A stretch of DNA of 64,000 bases from Membranipora membranacea (lineage: Eukaryota > Bryozoa > Gymnolaemata > Cheilostomatida > Membraniporidae). The notes under the pieces are model-generated. The model was given only the letters and a program-made list of their open reading frames with translations. It did no database searches and was not told the origin of the DNA. The position numbers and the translations under genes were made by a program. Position 1 is the stretch's first letter. The number at the start of each line of letters is the position of its first letter. The stretch spans positions 20,248,283 to 20,312,282 of the forward strand of contig OU612066.1 of the NCBI GenBank assembly GCA_914767715.1, in the 5' to 3' direction. Shown piece after piece: positions 38,601 to 49,400 of this stretch.

Positions 38601-38900
38601 TTCCTGCAAATATTTAGATTCTTATCTTTGGAGATGGCATTATGGCAGTAGACATGTTGCAATAATCATGCATTCTGATTGCAATTTAAGTCTAAAAATA
38701 ATGATAAAAAGTTTTATTAGATGATTAATTTTTTTTGGTTATAGGTTTACGACAAGAATGATAAAGCGATGAAGAGAATTTGGCAGAGAGTGAGAAACTT
38801 TATCTCAAAACCGGAATATCAATACAGGAAACAAAAGAAGATGAGACAAACTACATCTGGTCAGTCACATGAAGACGTACAACTAGAAAACAGAGCTTAA
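32684..38900 (+). CDS. Toll-like receptor A, with a frameshift in the TIR domain
   Basis: Pattern-recognition receptor of the single-cysteine-cluster TLR type. Exons are 32684-34945, 35191-35343, 36116-36240 and 38745-38900. Exon 1 encodes a leader, an N-terminal Cys cap (C...C..C), about 20 leucine-rich repeats, an LRRCT (NPLSCQCKQGH), a membrane segment at about 667-688 (VIVAGSVLGSFLVTLLIALP) and the start of TIR (YDALVIYDS at 719). Exon 2 begins LKLYFLDRDAIPGG, but the homologous continuation (ALESSRKIILVLSNSFL) is in another frame. Exon 2 is 153 bases against 160 in the sister gene, so translation stops at 35290-35292 (about 787 aa). Exons 3 (GHEAY...PNRIVVLVREPL) and 4 (RIWQRVRNF) remain open. 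Either a young pseudogene, a decoy receptor or a sequence error. AATAAA lies at 38946-38951. The true start may lie in an upstream exon. Confidence 0.85.
36292..37648. mobile_element. Long foldback (inverted-repeat) element in the TLR-A last intron
   Basis: The left half reads TTAAGGTACAGACACGGGGG at its edge and the right half ends as its approximate reverse complement (CCCCCATATCTCTACCTTAA). Pairing continues inward: CTTTCTA and CCGTTGGAAAGCT against AGCTTTCTAACGG, TATGATGAGC against GCTCATCATA, and GCGCACCACAGAA against TTCTGTGGTGCGC. The centre is near 36965. Arms are about 670 bases and no transposase is encoded. The 186-codon open frame at 36773-37333 spans the palindrome and mirrors an open frame on the other strand, so it is not a gene. 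TTAA at both ends may be part of the element or a target duplication. Confidence 0.8.
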
Positions 38901-39639
38901 GATGGCTGCTGCTCATGTTCTAAAGCGTAGAGGTGTATTCACTAAAATAAAAGTTTCTTTATCCGTATAACATATTATTCATCATACACTTGGCTAAGGT
39001 TTTTCATAGGAAACTGAATTAATTTTCATTATAGTCTATGGGATGGAAATACTATGTAACCTTACACAGGTTTTTTGTAAGTTTTACTTCGACAGATATT
39101 TTCCATGTCTCACGCTTAATCTGATCAAGGAGTAAAGGGTGCTATTTAATATATTCCTAGCCTGATGGTTTTTAAATTCCCATCCTACATTTTAACCTGT
39201 CAAGCACGGGAATTGATTTGACATAGTACGGCCAATTACTGACACACACTGCGATTGTAGAATGAGGATATAATTCCACCGTACAGACACTCTACTCTGC
39301 AATTTTTGTGTAATTCAATTCGATATGACAGCTGCAATCATAACTGTTATATGTCTCTTGCGTTGATTTTACTCTTACTATTCTAGCCAGGTGCTTGCAA
39401 TTTCCAGTTTACTCATGATTAGTACTATTTTCAATTGTAATATCTGTTATTTGTGAATATTGAGTACTCTCGGCCCATATGAGAGAAATGGCCATGGATG
39501 GCGATTACATTCAACAAAAAATGTCCGAATCAAAAAAATGTTTTCCTTATGATTTGATTGAAAACAAGCGATAATAATTCCGCAATAAACTCAGAATGCT
39601 AACAGCATAAAAAAATGGACCTTGTTGGATGCTGATAAT

Positions 39640-40520
39640 GGTTGTTCTCATGATTTTAGAATTCTTGTTGAGATTGCAATCGGTCAACAGCTGGCGTCAA
39701 TCCTCTCCAAACTTATTTATCGTTGGAAACAATGCGAATAAGGGTAGATAACAATGTATCGGTATCATGAAGACTGATATAAACAAACATTATGAGAATT
39801 GTGAAGTGTTGACATTGAATACATGGTGCAATCAAGGGTTACCTGGGATGTGGGTACTAGGGATTAGAACACATCCTGCTCTATCTGCCTGACTCGCAGA
39901 CACGTAGTTCTAGGGGATGCAGGGGTGCTCTGCATCCCCCTAGACTGCTCAATATGGTAGCCTAAAAATGCTATAATTGAATATTCTATGTCAGAATCAG
40001 GTCATTGGGTCTTCTTTAGAACAAGTTTAATCCAATTGCCTGCATTCCTGTTGCTCCCTTCCACTGCGACGTGACCAGTGGATCGGGAGCGACTCGGAAT
40101 GTAGGCAAATGGACAAAACTCGGTCTAGGTCTTCTTCCATTTGCTATTTATATCATTAAAACGCTTTGGAGACTTGGGATTATCCCCACCCTCCACAGGA
40201 GCGGCTCACAATACCCAACCTGGTGATACATCACACTATCTAGGATTTTTGCCTCCTAAACTACTGCCCTAGACTGTGAGAAGCGAAAGCACTCACCGTC
40301 TGCACCCATCCCAACAATATGGTATCGTACCATGATATAATTGCTAAAATAACAGTCAAAATACATGATTTGAGAGGGAGTTCAAATTGTACCACCATAG
40401 AACAAGGCATATATGAACACTTATTGATTCTGAGCAATGATTAGTTGGTGTACCGGATATTATGATAATTGAATTGTCTTACTGCTATCTTTATCACAAA
40501 TTTTACTATAAGAATGTGTG
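39640..40520 (-). repeat. Block R', inverted copy interrupted by nested elements
   Basis: On the minus strand it reproduces 31500-31960 in order. An insertion of about 450 bases between GGTGAGTGCTTTCGCTTC and CAGGCAGATAGAGCAGGATG contains a palindromic element (40021-40135) and a dispersed-repeat copy (39895-40015). The flanking match resumes afterwards (CCCACATCCCAGGTAACCC), showing that the insertion is younger than the duplication. Confidence 0.6.
40021..40135. repeat. Palindromic short element (family P), copy 1
   Basis: The ends are inverted: AAGTTTAATCCAATTGCCTG at the left and CAAATGGACAAAACT at the right, with GCATTCC and GTTGCTCCC pairing to GGGAGC and GGAATG inside. Related copies lie at 50310-50412 and 50780-50905. 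Probably a MITE. Confidence 0.6.
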
Positions 40521-41099
40521 AGGCGTTGTCTAGCAGTATTTTAAAGAGCTACAAATTCTCTTAATATTAACAGGTGAGACCAAGCAGTAACAGTAACGCT
40601 ATTACTCCTTGTGAGACATAATAATAGCAAGTTTGCTGCCTCTGTGGCCTCTTGATACCACAGCTTATTTTGTATGCTTCAGCATTCACAGACTTTTCAA
40701 GGTTCAACATACAGTTCATAATAAATGGAGTGAGAAGAGACTCTATTTTCCAAAAATCTCCGTGGTTAATATCTGGATTAATACTAAATCAAAATGTTGA
40801 TCTATATCCTGGAAGCAAAAAAGACTGGATTACTCAACAATTCAAAATTAATATTATTAAGTTTTGATTAGGCTTCATAAAGAAAGGTGAACTACCTCAT
40901 TTGTCTACTGCTGTGGTTCTATAATCATCCCAAGCAATACAAATAAGGAAGAAAATATGGATATTTTATAGCACACATGTGTAGACTAATAACGAACTTG
41001 AAAATTTTAATTCTGAAATACTTGTCCGACAATGATTATGTAATTATCCATTATAGTTGAGTCTTATATGACCATTAGGCCACAGAATACAGGTTATTA

Positions 41100-44000
41100 C
41101 TATGGCCCATCCATAGCTATGTCTTCTAAAGAATTTCCGATTCTAGGTTTCTTCATAAATTCATACTTGGGTTTAGAAACAAAGTTTCTCAATCTTTTCC
41201 ACACCCTTTTCATGGCTCTTTCATCTTTACCATAAACCTAAAACATATTATATAACTAGGCATTAAGATGGTGTACCTATAGAGAGGGGGTAGTGGGCCG
41301 TAGTCAGCCGTCCAACTTTTCAAGAGCTCAAAATATGAAAACCTTATTAACTGCAAATATTGTATAAGGAAACTAGAAAATAATGTCAATTATGATAAAC
41401 CAATCTTTTTACAGCGTTTCATACAGAACAAGAAATGCGATACTGTATCGTATTGTCATGATACAATCCCTCCACCGCTTTTGTCAGAAATTTTTTTGAC
41501 TACATTCTTCATGAGAATTCGCCTTGAAGGAGAACACGAGAGGAGTTAAGATATGCATTAGGGCAGCAAAATAAAGCAATCACAGATTTGAAGCTATTCA
41601 GTCGTTCTGTGAATATCCAGCCCATTCCACAGAACCTAGTTAAAAGTATACTCACATCGATCACCACTTCAGATAGGAGTGCATTAAAAGGAGATCTAAT
41701 GCAGTCCTCATCTAACTCCTCTCTCACTAATACTATAATCCTATTAGGCTCATATACTCGCTGACCATACGCTTCATGTCCTACAAAATTCATCAAACAC
41801 TACGATTGACTAAAAACAGTTGATTAAAATCAGGGTGCGATTCCATAAGCCCCATCCCGAAGCAAACTATAAAGTATATAATAACTCTATGGGGAAAACC
41901 AATCCCCAGAAGTGGGATTCAGACCCTCTGAAAGACCGGTGTTCTAACCAACTGAGCCACCTCCTACACCACAGAGCGTCGATTGTCATATCAAATATTG
42001 GAGTTTACTTGTTGGCTGGACAGTATCCGAATTGCAATCCTTTTCTTCCCGGCTGATGGCAGCAGGTTGTCACCAGTAGATGTAACCAGTGAAGGTCAGG
42101 AATGTACATTCAAATCAGGCCAGTTTTATCATACATTTAAATGTCAGAGAGATAAGAAATAGAAAACATCATTTGCGAAAAGGGCTGATTTTGACATACA
42201 AGGTTAATTTTTAGGATATTTTGATTTAAAAAGTTTATATCCTTATTTAGTATTTTGGAGGCGTATACCAAGGAGTATTTTACTCCTTGCGTATACCCTA
42301 TCTTACTTGCCTGCAATATCAGATTGGCCTTTACAGAGTTCACTATCAAGGAAGGAGTTACTTAGGACTATTATAATCTTTCTACTTGATTCTAGAGCCG
42401 ATATCAGGCTGGTATATACTGGAGCACCAACTGCAGAGTTTCTATCCACAACATACAACTTCAGTGGGATCTGGAGAGTAGCAAAAATATATGGTTGACA
42501 ACAGTGTGACTTTGTCAGCCACTAGGAAAATATAATAATTGGTTGGTCATTTACTGGCATTAGAATATAATTGAATGCCACAGCCACCATATTGGCAACT
42601 GGTCAGGTGAGAAACTATGCTGTATGGTGCTAAAAACAGTTGCGTAACAAGGCTATAGGTGATGATCATGCCCCCACTTCAACAAAACATGGGAAGGCAA
42701 TGCAAAACCCTTGGGGCTGAGATAAACAAAGTTGCATAGAGATTATTGAACACACCTCAGTACTACCATCAACTGCTTCCTTCTCAACCTCCAAACAAAG
42801 GTGATTTGCTACAAAGTCGCAATCATCTTCCGATTTGGAGTTGTAGATAACGATTGCATCATACTCGCATTTATGATGAAAGCGGACTTCCTTTATTTTG
42901 TGAGTGAGAGCAACAGCCACTGTCTTTGCATGAGTGAGATACCAGCGATACTTGTAGCAAGGCAGAGCAATGAGAAGAGTGACGGCAAAACCTCCCAATA
43001 CACTGAACGCGATGATGATGTTTTCTCTGTGATCACAATAAAATGTGTCCCTGGAGTATTTAAATACTTTCTGTCCTCCATGTTCCTTTTGTGGTCCGGA
43101 ACAGGTCAACTTCTGTGCACTTGGTATTTTGTTGGTTGTCTCGATGAAATATTGTGTATGCTGGTCATCACATCGGCACGTTAACGGATTGTCTTTCAGC
43201 AGAATGAATTGCAATGCTAGTGTTTGCTCAAAGTATTCTATCAGGTTATTGTCGAGGGTATGTATCTGGTTATTACGTAAATCAAGTCTTTGTAGATGTA
43301 TCAGATGTGAAACATGCGCGGCCCGGATTTCTCTCAGTCGGTTGGAATGTAGATCAATTACCTCCAGTTTACTGTTTCTCGAAAATATTTCAGTCGAAAT
43401 CTCAGTAAGGTTATTTTTACCAAAATAGACTATCCTCAGGTTAGTCATAGAGTTGAAAGCACTTGGAGAAAACCGATCAAGATCATTTTCGGCAAGCTCC
43501 AAGACTTGAAGGTTTTTGAGCTTTGACAACTCCGCCTCATTGGTGCCCCAGTTCTCTTCTAGTCTCTTGTTTCCACCCAAGTACAGGTGAGTCAGGGACA
43601 AACAAAGACCCTGTATGTCAAATAGTTTATTCTTTCGCAAGCTTAGGTTAACTAAATTACTCATATAGAAACAAATGCCACTAAACTCCCAATCAAAATG
43701 CATCTGTAGAGTTTCCAAGTAGTTTTGATCCAGGATTATTGAGTTTAGATATAAAGCCCCATTAATATTGTTGCTAACACCATTACTAAAACCGTGTCTA
43801 AAAAATATTGGGACATTCTTGAGCAAATTACCAGTAAGGTCTATGCCCTGAATTTTGCAAGAGTTCAACATAAAGTGTAGCTTGAAATCATCATCAGGTT
43901 CTGAAAACAAAGCAGCCCTGCCTAAATTCAATGACCTGAGTTGACATGAACCTGGTTCAGCCGATATTGAAAATGGACGATTACCGATAGGATTACCTTT

Positions 44001-45038
44001 GATAGAAAGCCGTCTCAACGATGGACATCTTTGAAATACATTGTCAGCAATATTAGAGAAGCGACACCACTCCAAGTTTAAAATTTCCAGAAACATAAAT
44101 CCATCAAACACATCAGCAGTTAATTCATAGCCAAACATCAGATCTCCGTATTTGACATCGAGTTCTCGTAGGTTTGGTAAAGCTGTCAATCCTTTGATAT
44201 TTGCAGCCGTCAAGGTACAATCAAATCGAGAATCAAGGGTAAACGGGGACCATCGTCTCATGAAAAGATGCTCCAGTGCTGGCGGTAGGTTCCAAAACAT
44301 TTCCTCAGCCGACCCTGGACACTTGTGAAATCCCTCGGCAAGCGTAATATCCAAAACTGAGAGACGTGAGAAATTTCTGAGTAGACTCTGGTCTCCATTG
44401 AAAACATTGGTTTTGCTTACATTAAGGTTGGCAACACTTTCTTCGACAACATTAAAAAATCCAGCCGCTATTTGGTCATCACAGGAACGATTCACTGTCA
44501 TGTTTGCCAAGTTGAGATATGTGAGGTTTGAAAGATATCGAAAATTCTCTCCGATCGATGAACATTCAGGGTGTAAAATGTTATTATAGGCCAGGTTGAG
44601 GGTTTTCAAGTGTTTCACTTGGCTGAACAAATCTGAAGGAATTCTGCTGAGCTTATTTCTGTGCAGTTGAAGATTCTCTAGGGTATTGTTCTGATGAAAT
44701 AATTCCGAAGGAAACTCCTCGATAAGGGTGTCTGAGATAGTTAGTTCTTTCAAAACACCAAGATGAGAAAGGGTTTCAGAGGCAATAGAAGATATGCGTC
44801 CAGTCAATTTCACCTGCTGTAGGTGTGGGTAGCGTGCGAACATCAAAGGGGTCAGTTTTGCCAGAGGGCCGTCGTAATGTACCACAAGGTGTAGGATACT
44901 TGTTGAAAGATTGTTTGGAATGATCAGGTCAGGAGCACCAGTATTGCAAACCGCGCGGGTGACATTACAATGGGAGCACAGATCCAGCTCATCATAGCAG
45001 ATATTAGCGCCGATTTCATGAAGTGCCAAGAGAAGCAT
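41100..45038 (-). CDS. Toll-like receptor B, intact
   Basis: Membrane receptor expected to bind ligand through an LRR ectodomain and signal through TIR. Exons in transcript order are 45038-42756, 42470-42311, 41780-41656 and 41237-41100, with phases 0, 1 and 0, total 901 aa. Cys-rich N-cap (CYDELDLCSHC), about 20 LRRs, LRRCT (NPLTCRCDDQH), membrane segment at about 674-695, TIR from YDAIVIYNS (726). Box 2 reads VDRNSAVGAP rather than RDxxPG, then ALESSRKIIIVLSNSF, PNRIIVLVREEL and a box-3-like VWKRLRNF near the end. The intron after 42311 uses a GC donor (CAG, then GCAAGT). The aligned ATG matches that of TLR-A. An acceptor just upstream (exon open from 45068) and a possible leader exon at 45192-45157 (MASIFWLSTMLK) could add residues. 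Convergent with TLR-A and clearly its paralogue. Confidence 0.9.
41895..41970 (-). mobile_element. tRNA-derived SINE fragment in a TLR-B intron
   Basis: The minus strand reads GGTGGCTCAGTTGGTTAGAA (A-box-like) and GGTCTGAATCCCAC (B-box-like), separated by about 20 bases (ACACCGGTCTTTCAGA). The tRNA-like part is shortened and has no acceptor stem, so it is a SINE head or tRNA pseudogene, not a functional tRNA. Confidence 0.55.
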
Positions 45039-45192
45039 CAGGCAATGGGTCAGTGGTACTCTGCGAGACTGGAACAAAAAGAATTGACATAATTGACAAT
45101 AACGGACAGGCTGACTGAATAATCACGGAAAGAAACAGATCCCTAGATCTCGAAACCTTCAGCATGGTGGACAACCAGAAGATCGAAGCCAT

Positions 45193-46472
45193 GATAATTC
45201 CATTGCAAAAAGTTTCCCAACGCCATTATTATAGTCCACCCACCATCATACAGTATCGAGAGTATCATTCAACTTTGTGTTCAGCTACCAATATGTCGAT
45301 TACAAGAATGGAACAATATTCTGCCCTCCGAGGTACAATAAAGGATGATAATCTTCTTATCAGGTATATTATCTACTAATTATGTTGAAATGGATATCAA
45401 GATCATAGGCCATTGTCACTTTCATGTACAACCCTTCTTACAAGTTTGCCCTACATTTCCGATGGCATTGGGATGAGTCATAACTTTGATAGGACAATGG
45501 TGGGGAGATTGGGGCGGGGGAATGTGACACCCAACATTCAGATCTTCTTTATAATATCGCATTCAGATAGGTTATAGGTGCATGAAAGCTGCTTACATTC
45601 GGGGCTGGTCCTCACCTACCAGTGAGCCAAATGAGGAAACTAAACACAGACAAATGAGGACACAGATTCTGCAATGACATATCAATAGTTTCATGGCTTA
45701 CTGGAAAATTAAAGGGCAGGAAGTGTGGGTTTAGGGTTAACTTCAGTATGTGAAGAGGGAGTAAGTGAACCCGAGAATCTAAAGCATATGCTTGGTACCA
45801 ACAACGGGAAAAATATGATAGCAGTTGCACCATCATCCCTGTACTTGAAGTCCAAACCCTAAAAATTCAAAAAGTACAGAATGTGTTTAATTTTATATAT
45901 GTATATATATTATTACTAGTAATAAAAACAAGGACATTTGTATTTTCTAGAAGGGCTTTGAGAAAAATTGGTGTCTGATTTTCAGATGTGTTGTGACTAC
46001 AAACAACAAAATACAAGATATTGGTCATGGACAAGGCATTGTCTACGCAGTCTACAGAAGCTAGTGTTTCGTCAAGTGTCCAAACACAACAGGTCACAGA
46101 AAGACCGGCTCCTCCTAAATTACCGGTAATAACAAAACAGTGACGAAGACAAGATTACAGAAATACAATAAAATTATTGATAGCGTAAAATAAAACAACA
46201 CACTCTATGAGGTACACTATGTATTTTTTGCCGTTCCGTATATTATGAATCACAAAAAAATCACAGTGTTATTATCTACTGTCATATATTTCTGTACTGT
46301 AAAATACCAACAAACTACAAGCTCATCATTCATATATTTTATTACTGTAAAATACCAATAAACTAGTTTATTGTTTATAAGTTAACGCCATGTCGGTGAG
46401 AGGAAAAAATACAAACAACAAAGACAAACAAAATGATTCAGATTATATAATACCTGGAAGGCTTAAGTAGGT
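45193..46472. other. Spacer between TLR-B and the MBOAT gene
   Basis: This is the 5' flank of TLR-B and the 3' flank of the MBOAT gene. TTTATT at 46338-46343 is a minus-strand AATAAA that could end the MBOAT transcript. No gene is supported. Short open frames at 45612-45836 and 45867-46097 are unrecognisable. Confidence 0.45.
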
Positions 46473-49400
46473 TCATTCTGACTTTTGACGACTGGAAGGA
46501 CGCTTTGGTAAACAGAATACAGCTAGGAGCGCCAAAATATGTAACCAGAAGTAGATTGATCTGTAAAAAAACAATGAAGCAGTGCAAAAGGTAATCACAT
46601 CATTTGATTTACTGTCACATGGTTAATGATATGCATCACCAAATTGTTTGTCTATGCACTCAAACTGATTTCACTTTGCGCTTGAGTGTGTCCAAACTAG
46701 AGGAGTGGAACTGGATGAAAGGGTGTTTCGTAATAAAGTATGTCTGTGAGACCGTCAACCAAAAACATAAACTGTTTTGAATGGTACGAACTTTGAACAG
46801 CCTGCATAAAAATTGTTAACATATCACAGTCTTTACTAAGTGTAGTGTGAGAGCAGAATGTTCTTTGTGCGGTCATTTTGACATCATAAGGAAAAGACAA
46901 TAAAGTAATGCCTTGGCTTGGATGACAAATTTCACAAAAACCTCATCGAGGTTTCATGGGGATTCAAGTTATCTTTTATGTCAAATCCATAGAGCAGGCC
47001 AATGCCATTGAAATTTTCGAAAGGTGGTAAGAAAAAGGAACACCCTTATTAAGTTTCACCAGTTAATTCTAGAGGGCGGAGCGATTTAATATCAGGTCAA
47101 TAGGACAGATATTAAACCGATGAACATTTTACAGTAGCATAAAACAGCAATGATCTGATCTGTATTTAAACTTACTTGTAGAATATTAGAGTAGGTTTCA
47201 GTTCATATATAACAAAAGGCACCACCATATATACATTACAAAGCCTGGTGCCGATAAACGTGATGACATCATAGAAGAATTTGAGCGGAGCTGAACCAAG
47301 GAAGACTGGGCGGATGACTCTTCGAATCTGTAAAATATCATATTTCGAACAGAATGAATATCAGCAACGGTGAAACATATGGGATATGAAAATGAACGAT
47401 GCACAGGGGTGTTCATAAGGTCTGTAAGTTCACTCAAGATTGCTCTCAATATATATTTGTACTATAGGAAATATAAATTAAAGGGATGAACGTAATACTT
47501 TCACATTCGAACGACTCTTATAATTTCAGATCATCACAAATTATACAAATTTCAAAATTATCAGCTAGACAAGCACTAAAAAGAAACATGAGTAGTGTTT
47601 TTTTTAAGAAAAGGGAAGTTAGAATCCTCTATACTTGTAAATGGCAGCTACCTGGTGCCGAGGATAGCCTATTGGCAACATTCATAACTTCCTCTTTCCC
47701 AATCTTTGAGCTGAACTCACCGATCTATTAGCATATATAAATAGTCCCGCAGTGAAGAAAGCCACGTAATAGCCCGGATAGAAGCCATGCCAGAAGGCGC
47801 TGACAGCGAACACCGCAGCAGTATTCATATAAGGAGCTCTCTCATAGACGACACGACGTAACCATATCAGTGTACGAATATTCCAGCTGTCCATATTTAC
47901 TTTCATACTTGTACATGTCTGTATAAAACAAAGCAAGGCTCTAGTGTACGATAGATGTTAATGGAGACAAAAACCCTGAAAGGTGCAAAGCGATGTCATG
48001 ATAGGGTCTCGGGCAAAGTCCCCGCTTCCCAAGTGTTTTGTGATATATAAATAGTAAATGGCAATCCCATCAAAGCTTTTTCTTGAACTGATTCTGACAT
48101 GGAATATTCAATTATAAGTATATATTATATTCAGTTATATTTTTTTTATGCCACTTTAATAATCTCTCTAGGGGAGGCCTGCAAAGTAACATCCAAATAC
48201 GATGTTGCTTAAGACAATGGTGACACTTGCAAATCTCATGGAATTCTAGTTTGAATTGTTGATTTGTTTTCGATAGAGACAGTGTTCAAATTAAATGAGA
48301 ATAATTTCATAGCCATTAACTCAGTGTTGTCTTCTCATTGAACTATTGATCAGAGAGAAGAAAATCAATGTATTCATACAAAGTTTTGAGCCAATGAAGA
48401 GAAAAGGTTTTAACAAGTTTCTGATATGGTATTTAGGCCTCTCCTGATATCAGACCCTCCTACATTTTCTATAGTCAAGGTCTGTTGAAACCCCCGCTGT
48501 TGACCTGCTGATAATAGCTGGTGATAGTCTTCTATTAAGCTTGAGGTTCATAGCACACTTACCTCCACGCCCCATATGTTGGCATTGTCAATCATATCCC
48601 AGTCTTCTGAGCCATCCTCCTTGAATCCGTTAAAACCGAATCCAGCAGCTACATTAGTCAGCTCACCTGTTTAAGTATGAAATCAGTTGTGATAGTCATT
48701 TAAGGCACTTTATTTAAAAACATTATCTAATCGATCTTAACTGAGCGAAGAAGACGTATATTTGATGGTGTTAAAAGATTTCACAGTAAACATTTCAGAT
48801 CGAAGTGATAAAGGATGTTGAATGTAAGATGGAAAACCCACTTCTGATGGAAAATGATTAATCATTAACTAGAATATTTGGAAGTTAAACATGATACTTA
48901 CTCAGCGTCCATGCAAAGTAATATTTACTCCTGGTGAGTGATAGCGTGGCGAGCATGTACCCAACTTTATATAAGAATGCTTCGTTTAGGAATGATTCAT
49001 CTGTAAAAGAAACAAAGCTCAAGTATTACGATTGGTGACAGATTAACAGTTCATCTGATTCTTAGATTGACTATTGTGCAAGCGAATATCAGCTCTGTTA
49101 ACCATGTCACACTGCTACTAAAAAAATAGCCACATTACAAGGCCAAAAATCTATCATTCCACTGATATTAATTATCCCTGCAATCTTTGGCAAACAGGTA
49201 AATTGTGAAAATTTAATTCAAATTCTTAAATTTAATCTCAAGCCCAACTACTTCCTCAATTATCAGGGTGTATTTCAAACTGTACAGGACTGCGCGGTAC
49301 AAGCAAATTTGACTACGATGATAAGAATACACTAGTAGCAGTATAATCTCCGTTGATTGATTCAACATGATGCATCCTTATTCACTTCTGCAGAAACTCA

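Larger units (their letters stand above)
38952..41099. other. Spacer between the two convergent TLR genes
   Basis: It holds the inverted copy of block R (39640-40520), which is itself interrupted by about 450 bases of nested repeats. No gene is supported. A 71-codon open frame at 40652-40867 is not recognisable. Confidence 0.5.

Noticed and set aside
38281-38724. 147-codon open frame before the last TLR-A exon
   Set aside because: It lies wholly in the intron between well-supported TIR exons and resembles nothing known.
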